Below, one piece after another: positions 26,540-34,895 of a stretch of DNA of 64,000 bases. This DNA comes from Streptomyces sp. NBC_00286. GTDB lineage: Bacteria; Actinomycetota; Actinomycetes; Streptomycetales; Streptomycetaceae. The notes below the pieces were generated by a model. It had not been told where the DNA came from and made no database searches. It was given only the letters and a program-made list of their open reading frames with translations. The first letter of the stretch is position 1. Each line of letters opens with the position of its first letter. The translations under genes and the position numbers were made by a program. The stretch is taken from NCBI RefSeq assembly GCF_036173125.1, contig NZ_CP108054.1, forward strand, positions 3,224,001 to 3,288,000. Direction: 5' to 3'.

Positions 26540-26914
26540 TCAACGCTCCCGGTCGAGCTGGCCGCGGGCGTAGCGGCGCACTCGTTCGTAGCCGAGGAGC
26601 TGGCCCCGCAGGTCGAGCGTGACGCGGTAGGTGGCCATGACGGTCATGGTGTCGGGGACCCGCACCAGCTCCACGACCTCCACGTCGGCCGTCCAGCCGT
26701 CCTGTGTCGGCCGGAGCGCGGAAACGGAATCCGGGGTGGTGCCGAGCAGTTCGGCGAGCTGAACCGCCGCACCGCGCATGGCCTGAGCGGCCGTCACACG
26801 GCCGGTACTCCCGGCCGTGTCGTTCGTGGGACCCGTCGGCGTGGCGTTGTTCGCGGCGCGCTTCGTCCTGAGGGCCTTCGGTGCGTCGGGGTCGTCCGAC
26901 TCGGTGCTTGTCAT
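26540..26914 (-). CDS. gvpO: Gas vesicle protein O
   Basis: This 124-residue GvpO has a Ser/Thr/Asp/Pro-rich N-terminal third, then AAQAMRGAAVQLAELLGTTP and GWTADVEVVELVRVPDTMTV, ending in a basic tail (YERVRRYARGQLDRER). GvpO is the first gene in actinobacterial gvp clusters and is required for vesicle formation in haloarchaea. ATG at 26914 is preceded by a weak, very close GGGG, so initiation may be unusual. The gene starts 154 bp downstream of the large regulator gene on the same strand. Confidence 0.9.
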   Translation of the reverse strand: MTSTESDDPDAPKALRTKRAANNATPTGPTNDTAGSTGRVTAAQAMRGAAVQLAELLGTTPDSVSALRPTQDGWTADVEVVELVRVPDTMTVMATYRVTLDLRGQLLGYERVRRYARGQLDRER

Positions 26915-27068
26915 GCCCCTACCGTGCCAAGTCCCCGGCCCGTGTGGGGAGAGAATCCGCCGAAGATCCTGTGTGAGTCGGCTGACCATCAGCAGCCGCC
27001 ACGCCGCCGACCTGCGCAAAGGTCCCCCGAGTCTCACCGATCGGCTCGCGGTTTCAACCGCCCCGCCC

Positions 27069-30000
27069 TCAGAGACCTTGCTCCCGCTCCCGGAGCGCCT
27101 CCAGCGCGGCAGCCCGCAACTGCTCCCGCCCCAGGGCGGCATACGTCGACACCGCGTCGTCGTAGGCCGCCTTGTCGGCGTTGCGGGCGGCTTCGCGGGC
27201 GCGGGCGGAGGACATGGTCGGCTGGAAGGAACGCAGGAAGCGGCAGCGTTCCGCGAGGGCGATCAGGCGGGCTCCCGAACGGGTGGCGCCCCGGTCGAGA
27301 TCGACCATCGCGAGGGCCAGCAGAAGCGTGCCGCAGACAGGCAGATCCATGTAGTACGCGGGCAGCGCGGCGGCAGGCTGGGAGAGCATCGCCCTTGTCT
27401 TGCACGGGAGTTCACGGACCAGTCCCTCCACGAGATCGAGGCGCCCGTGCTGCGCGTGGGCGGTCACGGTGACGGCTTCGGCCTCCAGCGTCCACGGCTC
27501 AAGGCCGGTCGCCTCGCCCCCGAAGAGCGGACCGTCGGCGTTCGCCGAGGGATCGGCGGCACGCCGCCACACTTCGAGACCGGCCTCGGCGTCCCCACGG
27601 GCGATCAGGACCTCCGCCCGCAACCCGAGGTCGTACATGCGCACCCCGAACCCCTCGTCCGCCTTGCCCACCGTCTGCTCGAGCCAGTACTCCGCCGCGT
27701 CGATGTCCCCGAGCTGGAGAGAGGCGATCACCAGGGCCCAGCGCACCCCGGTGTCGTCGGCATCGGTCCCGAAGAGCTGGTCCTGGAGGCGCAGTGCCGT
27801 CAGCAGATGACGCCGCGCCTCCTGGCCCCGTTCGAGCTGGACACACAGTTCGCTGACCCGGGCATGGGCCATGGTCAGCATCCAGGGCGTCCCACGCGGC
27901 TCGAACGCCTCCAGCATCCGCCGCGCCGTCCTGAGCGCCCCCTCCGGATCGTCCTCGCGCTCCCGTACGTAGCTCTCGGCGGCGTTGGCGACACCGGCCA
28001 CCAGCGGCTCGGGGCTGTCGCACAGGGTCGCGAGCGCGGTCGGATCGGGTCCCAGGATCCCGCTCACCACGATCGCCGCGGCGCGCACCAGGGTGTCCGG
28101 CGGGGCCGGGGGCAGCCTGCGCAGGACGGTCACCGCGCGCAGCGCGCGAGGGGTCGAGCCCTGGAGCGTCAGCACGTTGGAGGCGAAGAGGGTCGCCAGG
28201 GTCCGCGTGACCTCCACGAACTCCGGCTCGGGCCGGAAGTGGGAGAGGGTCCGGCCGGTCTCCTCGATCAACGCGATGGTGCGCTGGTAGCTGGAGTCGA
28301 TGTTCCAGAGCCCGGCGAGTACGGCTGCGACGCCAACGATCACGGGCCGGTCGTCGCGTACCTGTGCCAGCCGCAGCGCGTGCAGCAGATTGTCCTGCTC
28401 GGCGCGGATCCGCTCCAGGTCCGCCACGGATTCGGCGTCGAAGGCCGCGTCGTGGTGCGCCTTCCCGAAGTCCCGGGCCCACGCGAGGAATTGCCCCGTC
28501 ACCCGCTCGCTCTCCCCCGCCTCCTCCCGCCGCGCGGTGCTGAACTCCCGTACGGTCTCCAGCATCCGGAACCGTACGCCCGCCACGGTCTCCCCGACCT
28601 TGAGCAGCGACTGGTCGACGAGATGCTCAAGCACCTCCAACACGTCCTCGTCACCGAGGAGTTGACGGGCGGCGTCCTCGGTGAAGCCGTCGGGGAACAC
28701 GGACAGGGCCCGCAGCGCGGCCTGTCCGTCCGGTTCGAGGAGATGCCAGCTCCAGTCGACGACGGCGAGCAGTGTGCGGTGCCGCTGCGGCGCGTCGCGC
28801 GGGCCGCCGCGCAGCAGGGTGAAGCGGTTCTGGAGGCGGCGCGCGATCTCGTCGACCGCCATGACCCGCGTCCGGGCCGCCGCCAGCTCCACAGCGAGCG
28901 GCAGCCCGTCGAGATGGCGGCACAGTTCCTCGACCGTGCCGACGGGCAGTTCGACGCCGGGCCGGGCCGCCCGGGCCCGCTGCCCGAACAGCTCGACGGT
29001 CGTCGGCAGACTCAACTCCGGGAGCAGGTACAGGGATTCGGAGGACAGGCCGAGTGGAGCCCGGCTCGTGGTGAGCACTCGCAGGTCACGGGTCGTGGAC
29101 ACCAGGGCCCGTACGAGTTCGGCGGCGCCGCGTACGACCTGCTCACAGTTGTCGAGGATGAGCAGCGCTGACGGTCCCAGGGCGCCCGCGATGCCGGCGA
29201 GGAGGTCGGTGGGCAGCCCGGAGGTACGCACGAACTCACCGGCGCCGAGGGCCGAAGCGACCTCCCCGGCGAGGTCGTCGTCGGCGGTGACGCCGGCGAG
29301 CGGCACGAAGTGCACGACCCGCTGCTCCGCCTCGCGGCCGACGGCGTGCGCGAGCCTGGTCTTGCCGAGGCCGCCGGGACCGATGACCGAGACGACCCTC
29401 GAGGACCGCAGCAGGCCGGCCACGGCGGCGATGTCGTCGTCCCGGCCGAGCAGCGGGTTCGGCTCGTACGGGATCCCGTGCCGGACCACCGGCGCCTCGC
29501 CCCGCAGCAGCTCCTGGTGCAGGGCTCGCAGGGCGGGCCCGGGGTCGGTGCCGAGTTCGTCGCGCAGCCGGCGGCGGTAGGCGTCGTAGCGGGCCAGCGC
29601 GGCGGCCGGCCCCACCGTGCCGGCCTCGCAGCGGAGCAGTTCGAGCAGCACCTCCTCGTCCCGCGGCAGCTCGCCCACGAGCCGCGTGAGCACCTCGACG
29701 GCCTCCGGGCGGCGGCCGAGCCGGGACAGGGCAAGCGCGCGGGCCCGCGTCAGCGCCGCGTACGCCGGGGCGCGCGCCGCCCGCAGCGCGGACACCGGAT
29801 CATCGTGTACGTCGCTGTCGCCGGCCGGTGCGCCGTCCCACAGCGCGAGCCCGGCCTCGGCACGCGCGAGCGCCTCCGCGTGCTCGCCCGCCCGGGCGTG
29901 CGCGGCGGCCTCGGCGGAGCACAGCAGCACGGCGGAGCTGTCGACCTGCTCCTCGGCCAGGGCGAGCCGATACCCGGTCGGGGTGCTGGCGACGACGCCA

Positions 30001-30218
30001 GGACCGAGCTGCGATCGCACCCGGGAAACGAGCACCTGAAGCGCCTTGGTCGGGTTCTCCGGCTGCTCCTCCGGCCACAGCCCGTCCACCAGCTGCGCCG
30101 TACTGGCCCCCACCCGCAGATCCTCCGCGAGCAGAGCGAGCAGCCCGCGCAGCCGGGGCCCCGTGATCTCCCGGTCGCGATACGAAACCCGCGTCAACAG
30201 CGTCAACTCGATGGTCAC
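27069..30218 (-). CDS. Large BTAD/STAND ATPase regulator (AfsR-like) upstream of the gas vesicle cluster
   Basis: This 1049-residue protein has an N-terminal OmpR-type winged helix (PTKALQVLVSRVRSQLGPGV, STPTGYRLAL) and a BTAD domain (RYDAYRRRLRDELGTDPGPA, about 90-240). An NB-ARC-like ATPase has Walker A IGPGGLGKT at about 279-287, SALLILDNCEQV as Walker B and RVLTTSRAPLGL as sensor. About 450 residues of TPR-like helices follow. The GTG start at 30218 is used. It lies immediately upstream of gvpO on the same strand, so it is a candidate activator of the gvp genes. No local binding-site repeat could be assigned. Confidence 0.88.
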   Translation of the reverse strand: MTIELTLLTRVSYRDREITGPRLRGLLALLAEDLRVGASTAQLVDGLWPEEQPENPTKALQVLVSRVRSQLGPGVVASTPTGYRLALAEEQVDSSAVLLCSAEAAAHARAGEHAEALARAEAGLALWDGAPAGDSDVHDDPVSALRAARAPAYAALTRARALALSRLGRRPEAVEVLTRLVGELPRDEEVLLELLRCEAGTVGPAAALARYDAYRRRLRDELGTDPGPALRALHQELLRGEAPVVRHGIPYEPNPLLGRDDDIAAVAGLLRSSRVVSVIGPGGLGKTRLAHAVGREAEQRVVHFVPLAGVTADDDLAGEVASALGAGEFVRTSGLPTDLLAGIAGALGPSALLILDNCEQVVRGAAELVRALVSTTRDLRVLTTSRAPLGLSSESLYLLPELSLPTTVELFGQRARAARPGVELPVGTVEELCRHLDGLPLAVELAAARTRVMAVDEIARRLQNRFTLLRGGPRDAPQRHRTLLAVVDWSWHLLEPDGQAALRALSVFPDGFTEDAARQLLGDEDVLEVLEHLVDQSLLKVGETVAGVRFRMLETVREFSTARREEAGESERVTGQFLAWARDFGKAHHDAAFDAESVADLERIRAEQDNLLHALRLAQVRDDRPVIVGVAAVLAGLWNIDSSYQRTIALIEETGRTLSHFRPEPEFVEVTRTLATLFASNVLTLQGSTPRALRAVTVLRRLPPAPPDTLVRAAAIVVSGILGPDPTALATLCDSPEPLVAGVANAAESYVREREDDPEGALRTARRMLEAFEPRGTPWMLTMAHARVSELCVQLERGQEARRHLLTALRLQDQLFGTDADDTGVRWALVIASLQLGDIDAAEYWLEQTVGKADEGFGVRMYDLGLRAEVLIARGDAEAGLEVWRRAADPSANADGPLFGGEATGLEPWTLEAEAVTVTAHAQHGRLDLVEGLVRELPCKTRAMLSQPAAALPAYYMDLPVCGTLLLALAMVDLDRGATRSGARLIALAERCRFLRSFQPTMSSARAREAARNADKAAYDDAVSTYAALGREQLRAAALEALREREQGL

Positions 30219-30273
30219 CGCAGCAGATTAGCCAGCCCCGCCTTATTGGAATGCCGGACGTCCAGCCCCGGCC

Positions 30274-30279
30274 TACGAT
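30274..30279 (+). promoter_or_regulatory. -10 element for leaderless VOC-protein mRNA
   Basis: TACGAT lies 6 nt before the ATG at 30286 and no Shine-Dalgarno is present. This spacing is typical of leaderless transcripts in Streptomyces. Confidence 0.5.
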
Positions 30280-30285
30280 CCCCCG

Positions 30286-31038
30286 ATGAGCATCCGCTGG
30301 ACGTACGCCTTCATCGACCGCCCCGCCGAAACCTACGGCCGGGCCTGCGACTTCTGGACGACGGTCACCGGAACACGCCCGTCCCCACCGCGGGGCGACC
30401 AGGACGAGTTCGTAACCCTGCTACCGGAAGAACCGGAAGAAGGAGACGCCTGCGTAAAGGCACAGAGCGTCACCTCGGGCCCCGGAGGCGCACACCTGGA
30501 CCTGTGCCCCGAGGACGTCCCCGCGCTGGTGGAGTCGGCGCTGCGACTGGGGGCGGAGATGGTCTCCGACAACCCCGGCTGGGCGGTACTCCGCTCCCCC
30601 GGCGGCCAGCTGTTCTGCGTGGTCCCCTGGCACGGCGAGTCGGTCCGGCCACCGGCGACCGAGGCCCCCGACGGCTCGACAAGCCGCCTCGACCAGGTAT
30701 GCATCGACCTGTCCCCACCGGCGTACGACCGTGACGTCACCTTCTGGCCCGCCCTCACCGGCTGGAACGCCCACCCGGGCTCCCGCCCGGAGTTCCACAT
30801 CGTGGAGTCCCCCGGCCTCCCAGTCCGCCTCCTCCTCCAACGCCTGGACGAGGACCGCCCCACGTCCGCCCACTTGGACCTGTCCTGCTCCGACATGGAG
30901 GCGACCCGCACCTGGCACGAGCAACTGGGCGCCACGTTCGTGAACAGCGGCGCGAGGTGGCTGGTGATGCGAGACCCGGCAGGCGGCACGTACTGCTTGA
31001 CGGCACGGGACCCGGCGACCGGGGGCCTGCCCGCCTGA
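30286..31038 (+). CDS. VOC (glyoxalase/bleomycin resistance-like) family protein, two domains
   Basis: This 250-residue protein is two tandem VOC modules. The first spans about residues 1-115 (AFIDRPAETYGRACDFWTTV, GGAHLDLCPEDV, GQLFCVVP). The second spans about 125-245 (QVCIDLSPPAYDRDVTFWPA, TSAHLDLSCSDMEATRTWHE, AGGTYCLT). The fold binds metals or small hydrophobic ligands. No specific substrate can be read. It appears to be transcribed from its own leaderless promoter and is followed by a Streptomyces intergenic repeat. Confidence 0.85.
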   Translation: MSIRWTYAFIDRPAETYGRACDFWTTVTGTRPSPPRGDQDEFVTLLPEEPEEGDACVKAQSVTSGPGGAHLDLCPEDVPALVESALRLGAEMVSDNPGWAVLRSPGGQLFCVVPWHGESVRPPATEAPDGSTSRLDQVCIDLSPPAYDRDVTFWPALTGWNAHPGSRPEFHIVESPGLPVRLLLQRLDEDRPTSAHLDLSCSDMEATRTWHEQLGATFVNSGARWLVMRDPAGGTYCLTARDPATGGLPA

Positions 31039-31060
31039 GCGGCCTTGGTGAAGTCCGGTG

Positions 31061-31143
31061 CGGTCCGCGCCCCTGAAGGAGGCCGCAGGCCTTTCCTTTA
31101 GGGGCGCGGGGAACTGCGCGACCAGCCACAACGAACCCGCAGC
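31061..31143. repeat. Streptomyces intergenic repeat with terminator-like hairpin
   Basis: GCGCCCCT and AGGGGCGC arms enclose about 24 nt near 31067-31106, giving a hairpin between convergent genes. Bases 31095-31143 are nearly identical, in inverse orientation, to 8675-8723 (core GGCTGGTCGCGCAGTTCCCC). Confidence 0.75.
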
Positions 31144-31156
31144 TTCAAACCGGTTC

Positions 31157-31486
31157 TCATAGCGGAGCGCCCGGCTCCACCGCGGTAACCGCCGCCACCG
31201 GTATAGCCCCGTAGACGTGCGGAAACTCCTCCCCGCCCGCCTCCGAAGCCTCGTACCTCACCGGCACGCCAAGCCGTTCAGGGTCGATGACCAGCACCAC
31301 AAGGTCATCAGGGCCTGAATACGACCCGTACAAAAAAGCGGCAACGCGCGGCAACTGTGCACGGGTCGAGCAGTGGATGAAGCCCTCCTCCTGGAGGGTG
31401 CGACCACGCGTCGACATCTCGTACGTGCCGGTCGCGCGGGCCGCGTCCCAGAGGGACCGTTCGGTGATGTGCAGAAGCTCGGGCAT
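31157..31486 (-). CDS. DUF952 family protein
   Basis: This 109-residue protein has the DUF952 motifs LLHITERSLWDAARATGTYE, EEGFIHCSTRAQLPRVA, LVVLVIDPERLGVPVRYE and EEFPHVYGAIPV. The fold is related to ADP-ribosyltransferase-like domains but activity is unproven. ATG at 31486 lies 10 bp after the sigma-factor stop. A -10 TAGCGT overlaps that stop codon 7 nt upstream of the ATG, so the gene may be both in the operon and separately transcribed as leaderless mRNA. Confidence 0.88.
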   Translation of the reverse strand: MPELLHITERSLWDAARATGTYEMSTRGRTLQEEGFIHCSTRAQLPRVAAFLYGSYSGPDDLVVLVIDPERLGVPVRYEASEAGGEEFPHVYGAIPVAAVTAVEPGAPL

Positions 31487-31493
31487 GAGCGAC

Positions 31494-31499
31494 ACGCTA
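31494..31499 (-). promoter_or_regulatory. -10 element for leaderless DUF952 mRNA, overlapping sigma stop
   Basis: TAGCGT (minus strand) is 7 nt before the ATG at 31486. Its TAG is the stop codon of the sigma-factor gene. Confidence 0.5.
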
Positions 31500-32729
31500 A
31501 GCGATGTCCCCGAGCCGGGCCGCACGACCCCGGAGATAGCGCTGCTCGGGCAGGCTCAGGGTCTTGGCGGCAGCCGATTCGTAGACGGCGCGGGCCCCCT
31601 CGGGATCCCCGGCGCGTTCCAGGAGGTGGGCGCGAACCGCATCGAGTCGATGCCCCGACGTCAACTCGGGCGCGAGCGCGTCCAGTTCGGCGAGCCCGGC
31701 GCGAGGGCCGTGAACCATCGCAACGGCCACGGCCCGGTTGAGCCGTTCGACGGGGCTGGGCACGAGATGGACGAGGACGTCGTAGAGCCCGAGGATCTCA
31801 GCCCAGTCGGTACTGTCAGGCGAGTCCGCCTCGTCGTGGACGGCGGCGATCGCGGCCCTCAACTGGTAGGGGCCGGGGCGCCGTTGGGACAGGGCCCACG
31901 TCACCAGGGCCACGCCCTCCTCGATCTCCGCCTTGTTCCACAGCCCGCGGTCCTGCTCGTCGAGCGGGATCAGTTCGCCATACGGGCCGGTGCGCGCCGC
32001 CCGGCGAGCGTCGGTGAGGAGCATCAGCGCGAGCAGGCCGGTCACCTCGCAGTCACCGGGCAGCAGCCGGTGCACCGTACGGGCCAGCCGGATGGCCTCA
32101 CCCGCGAGTTCGGCCCGCTGGAGGGAGGCTCCGGACGTGGCCGTGTATCCCTCGTTGAAGATGAGGTACAGGACGTGCAGAACCGCGGGCAGCCGCGCCT
32201 CCCAGTTCTCCGGCCGGCCGAAACGCGCGCCCTTCACCTTCTGCTTGGCCCGGCTGATCCGCTGCGCCATCGTTGCCTCGGGCACCAGATGCGCGCGGGC
32301 GATCTCGGCAGTCGTCAGACCTCCGACGGCCCGCAGCGTCAGCGCGATCTGGCCGGTCTGCGGCAGATCCGGGTGGCAGCAGAGGAAGAGCAGGGTCAGC
32401 GTGTCGTCCTCGGAGGGCGCGCGCGAGGCCCCGGGTGGCGGCGCGGTGAAAGCGTCGCGCGGTGTGAGCGCCGCCGCCCTCTCCTCCCGCAGCCGCCGCG
32501 CCTCCTCACTGCGCAACGCATCCGTGAGCCGCCGCGAGGCGACCCTGATCAGCCAGCCCCGCGGATTGTCCGGCACCCCCGATTCGGGCCACTGCCCGGC
32601 CGCGGCCAGCAGCGCCTCCTGTACGGCGTCCTCGGCGGCGTCGAAGTGCCCGTACCGGCGTACGAGCGCGCCGAGGACCTGCGGCGCGTGCAGGCGCAGC
32701 AGGTCCTCGACCTCGGTCGTACGTCTCAA
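31497..32729 (-). CDS. RNA polymerase sigma factor, ECF42 type with C-terminal TPR-like extension
   Basis: This 410-residue ECF sigma factor has region 2 (GALVRRYGHFDAAEDAVQEA), region 4 (LTTAEIARAHLVPEATMAQR) and a C-terminal extension of about 200 residues (VLYLIFNEGYTATSG, SPVERLNRAVAVAMVHGP). The extension is the hallmark of ECF42. These sigmas have no anti-sigma factor; a DGPF/YCII protein is encoded beside them, as here 13 bp upstream. The start is TTG at 32729, with GGGGAG 4-5 nt upstream. A DUF952 gene follows 10 bp downstream. Confidence 0.93.
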   Translation of the reverse strand: MRRTTEVEDLLRLHAPQVLGALVRRYGHFDAAEDAVQEALLAAAGQWPESGVPDNPRGWLIRVASRRLTDALRSEEARRLREERAAALTPRDAFTAPPPGASRAPSEDDTLTLLFLCCHPDLPQTGQIALTLRAVGGLTTAEIARAHLVPEATMAQRISRAKQKVKGARFGRPENWEARLPAVLHVLYLIFNEGYTATSGASLQRAELAGEAIRLARTVHRLLPGDCEVTGLLALMLLTDARRAARTGPYGELIPLDEQDRGLWNKAEIEEGVALVTWALSQRRPGPYQLRAAIAAVHDEADSPDSTDWAEILGLYDVLVHLVPSPVERLNRAVAVAMVHGPRAGLAELDALAPELTSGHRLDAVRAHLLERAGDPEGARAVYESAAAKTLSLPEQRYLRGRAARLGDIA

Positions 32730-32742
32730 ACGTCTCCCCTGC

Positions 32743-33156
32743 TCAGCAATCGCCTCCGCCGTCGCCGACCGGCCGGATGACGACGGGGTACACGTTCGCG
32801 CCCTCGGGCACGGGGCACGAGATGACGCGCTCGGCGATCTCCGTGACCCGCTCCAGGCTCTCGCACTCCAGGAGCCAGTATCCGGCGATCACTTCCTTGG
32901 TCTCGCCGTACGGCCCGTCGGTGATCACGGGCTTGCCGTCCGGGCCCTTGGCGACCAGGCGGGTCTGAGCCGGCTCGGCGAGCCCCTGGGCGTCGATGAA
33001 CTCGCCGGTCTCGGAGAGATCGTTGTTGATCGCCCCCATGTGCTCGTACATGGCCTGGATGTCTTCCTTGCTCCAGACCGGGGCACCGCCGGTGGGCTTG
33101 CCCGCCTGGGTCTCGTAGTCCGCCTGCGTGCCCTGCACCATCACCAGGTACTTCAT
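32743..33156 (-). CDS. YCII/DGPF domain protein, ECF42 partner
   Basis: This 137-residue protein has the YCII-related fold (MKYLVMVQGTQADYETQAGK, VITDGPYGETKEVIAGYWLL). The DGPF-type motif appears as DGPY near residue 79. Such proteins are encoded next to ECF42 sigma factors and are thought to be functionally linked. The sigma gene begins 13 bp downstream, so this is the first gene of the operon. A promoter matching the ECF42 pattern lies upstream. Confidence 0.9.
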   Translation of the reverse strand: MKYLVMVQGTQADYETQAGKPTGGAPVWSKEDIQAMYEHMGAINNDLSETGEFIDAQGLAEPAQTRLVAKGPDGKPVITDGPYGETKEVIAGYWLLECESLERVTEIAERVISCPVPEGANVYPVVIRPVGDGGGDC

Positions 33157-33206
33157 GAGTCCGCTCCTTCGGCTCGGACCGCCCGTGGTGGGCGGTTCTC
33201 ACAGGG

Positions 33207-33236
33207 GACGTCGGAGCCGGCCCGCGCTTCTCTACA
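33207..33236 (-). promoter_or_regulatory. Candidate ECF42-dependent promoter
   Basis: On the minus strand, TGTAGA (33231-33236) and CGACGTC (33207-33213) are separated by 17 bp, 51 nt upstream of the DGPF gene. From memory, ECF42 promoters show TGTCGA at -35 and CGA-containing -10 elements; one mismatch at -35. Autoregulation is inferred. Confidence 0.5.
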
Positions 33237-33273
33237 GGCTCGCGGAAGTTTTTTCAGGCGGGCGTGATGTGCG

Positions 33274-33492
33274 TCAGGAGTCCTGCTGCTCGGTCTTCCC
33301 GACCGCCGGTCCGGACTCCGTCCTGAGTACGGGCTCCGACTCGGCCTCTTCCCCCTCGTACGCCTCGCACTTGGGGTTCTTGCACGGGCCGGGACGCCAC
33401 AGGGGCACGAACACGCCCAGGGTCTTGTGCCGGCGCACGACCTGGTCGACAGAGTGGCCGCAAACGGGACAGACGTACTCATCACTGGCCAT
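33274..33492 (-). CDS. Small zinc-ribbon-like protein
   Basis: This 72-residue protein has two cysteine pairs: YVCPVCGHSVDQ near residues 7-12 and PGPCKNPKCEAYEG near 35-43. They are probably a single zinc ribbon. A Glu/Ser-rich, disordered tail follows. No enzymatic motif is seen. It is monocistronic, between the ECF42 operon and the DHFR-like gene. Function unknown. Confidence 0.75.
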   Translation of the reverse strand: MASDEYVCPVCGHSVDQVVRRHKTLGVFVPLWRPGPCKNPKCEAYEGEEAESEPVLRTESGPAVGKTEQQDS

Positions 33493-33546
33493 GCATTCAG
33501 GGTATTGCGGTATGGCCCGGGCCGACAGATGAGCGACGTGCCCGGG

Positions 33547-34140
33547 TTACCGCTTGCGCTGGTACGTCCGGACGAGGACGCCGTTCTTGAAGCTGCGCAC
33601 CGTGTCGAACGTGAACTCGGTGAGCGCGAAGGCGGAGCCGAACATCGGCATTCCGGAGCCGAGGACCAGCGGATACGTCTTGATGACGAGCTCGTCCACC
33701 TCATCGATCAGCTCGCCCGCGATCTTCGAACCTCCGCAGAGGTAGATGCCGAACTCACTGTCCTCCTGCTTGAGTTCGCGGACCTTGCCGACGACGTCGT
33801 CCGAGATGATCTCGACGTTCGGGTCGGGCGACTCCTTGAGGGTGCGCGAGGCGACGTACTCCCTCATATGGGCGTACGGGCTGGTGACATCGATCGCCAG
33901 GGCCAGATCGTAGCTGGCCCGGCCCTGGATGACCGTGTCGAACTTCTTGTTCTCCCGGTGGTCGATACCGAGCGCACGGCGGACGTGGGTCGGCAGGGCC
34001 TCCGGGTACTCGTTCCAGAACCACTCGATGTACTCGTCGTACTCGTCGTCGACGATTCGCGTGAAGAACTCCGCCTCGCCGCTCGGGTCGCCGATGAAGC
34101 CGTCGATCGAGCAGGCGATGAAGTAGGTGAGCTTTCGCAA
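33547..34140 (-). CDS. Dihydrofolate reductase / RibD C-terminal family protein
   Basis: This 197-residue protein has the RibD-C/DHFR fold: LRKLTYFIACSIDGFIGDPS, KKFDTVIQGRASYDLAL, FGIYLCGGSKIAGELIDEVD and YPLVLGSGMPMFG. It is probably an NADPH reductase of unknown substrate, and not a true folate enzyme. TTG at 34140 is preferred, with GGAAAGAG 6 nt upstream; the ATG at 34191 lies inside the candidate TetR operator. It is divergent from a TetR gene, so it is the likely target. Confidence 0.82.
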   Translation of the reverse strand: MRKLTYFIACSIDGFIGDPSGEAEFFTRIVDDEYDEYIEWFWNEYPEALPTHVRRALGIDHRENKKFDTVIQGRASYDLALAIDVTSPYAHMREYVASRTLKESPDPNVEIISDDVVGKVRELKQEDSEFGIYLCGGSKIAGELIDEVDELVIKTYPLVLGSGMPMFGSAFALTEFTFDTVRSFKNGVLVRTYQRKR

Positions 34141-34191
34141 GTTGGTCTCTTTCCGTAGGGTGACTGCCGTGAGCTGAACCACTCCATTCAT

Positions 34192-34209
34192 AGTGCTTCA
34201 CTTGTAGTG
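34192..34209. promoter_or_regulatory. Candidate TetR operator between the DHFR-like and TetR genes
   Basis: AGTGCTTCACTTGTAGTG holds overlapping inverted repeats: AGTG-CTT-CACT and CACT-TGT-AGTG. It lies between the divergent genes and is AT-richer than its surroundings. Confidence 0.55.
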
Positions 34210-34258
34210 GTTGCAAGGGATTTCCGGCACGGGAGTCAACTGGGAGAGAGGATTCCGC

Positions 34259-34870
34259 ATGGTCAGGAACCCGGAGCGCAGAGCCGCCCTGGTCGACGCC
34301 GGTGTGGAGGTACTGGCGCGCGAGGGGGCACGCGGGCTGACGTTCCGCGCGGTGGACGCCGAGGCCGGGGTGCCGGTGGGCACCGCCTCGAACTACTTCA
34401 GCAGCCGCGACGACCTGCTGCGCCAGATCGACGTACGGCTGCACGAGCGGCTCGCGCCGGATCCGGAGGTCCTGGCCGAGCTGATGAAGGCGCCGAAGGA
34501 CCGCGCGTTGGTCACGGCGTTCATGCACGACCTCATGGCGCGGGCGCAACGGGACCGTACGGGATATCTGGCGCTCATGGAGATGCGCCTGGAGTCCACG
34601 CGGCGCCCGGAGCTGAGGGCCTCATTCACGAAGACGGTCCGTGCGGACCTCGAGTACGCCATGGACTTCCACCGCGACGCCGGGCTCCCCGGCGGCGACG
34701 AGACCGTGACCGTGCTGTACCTCGCCATGCTCGGCCTGCTCCTGGAGCACCTGACCCTGCCGGGGGTACTGGAGGGCGTACTCCCCGGAGTGAGCGTGCC
34801 GGACGGCCTGGTGGAGCGGATCGCCGCGACGATCGTGCCGGAGTCCGGGGCCGGGGCCGGACAGCGTTGA
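34259..34870 (+). CDS. TetR/AcrR family transcriptional regulator
   Basis: This 203-residue regulator has the TetR helix-turn-helix at about residues 12-55 (AALVDAGVEVLAREGARGLT, AGVPVGTASNYFSSRDDLLR). The ligand-binding half is all helical. ATG at 34259 has GGGAGAGAGG upstream and is preferred over 34211. It is divergently transcribed from the DHFR-like gene and probably controls it and itself through the repeats at 34192-34209. Confidence 0.9.
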   Translation: MVRNPERRAALVDAGVEVLAREGARGLTFRAVDAEAGVPVGTASNYFSSRDDLLRQIDVRLHERLAPDPEVLAELMKAPKDRALVTAFMHDLMARAQRDRTGYLALMEMRLESTRRPELRASFTKTVRADLEYAMDFHRDAGLPGGDETVTVLYLAMLGLLLEHLTLPGVLEGVLPGVSVPDGLVERIAATIVPESGAGAGQR

Positions 34871-34895
34871 GGGTGGGCGTGCCGGGCGCGTTCCG

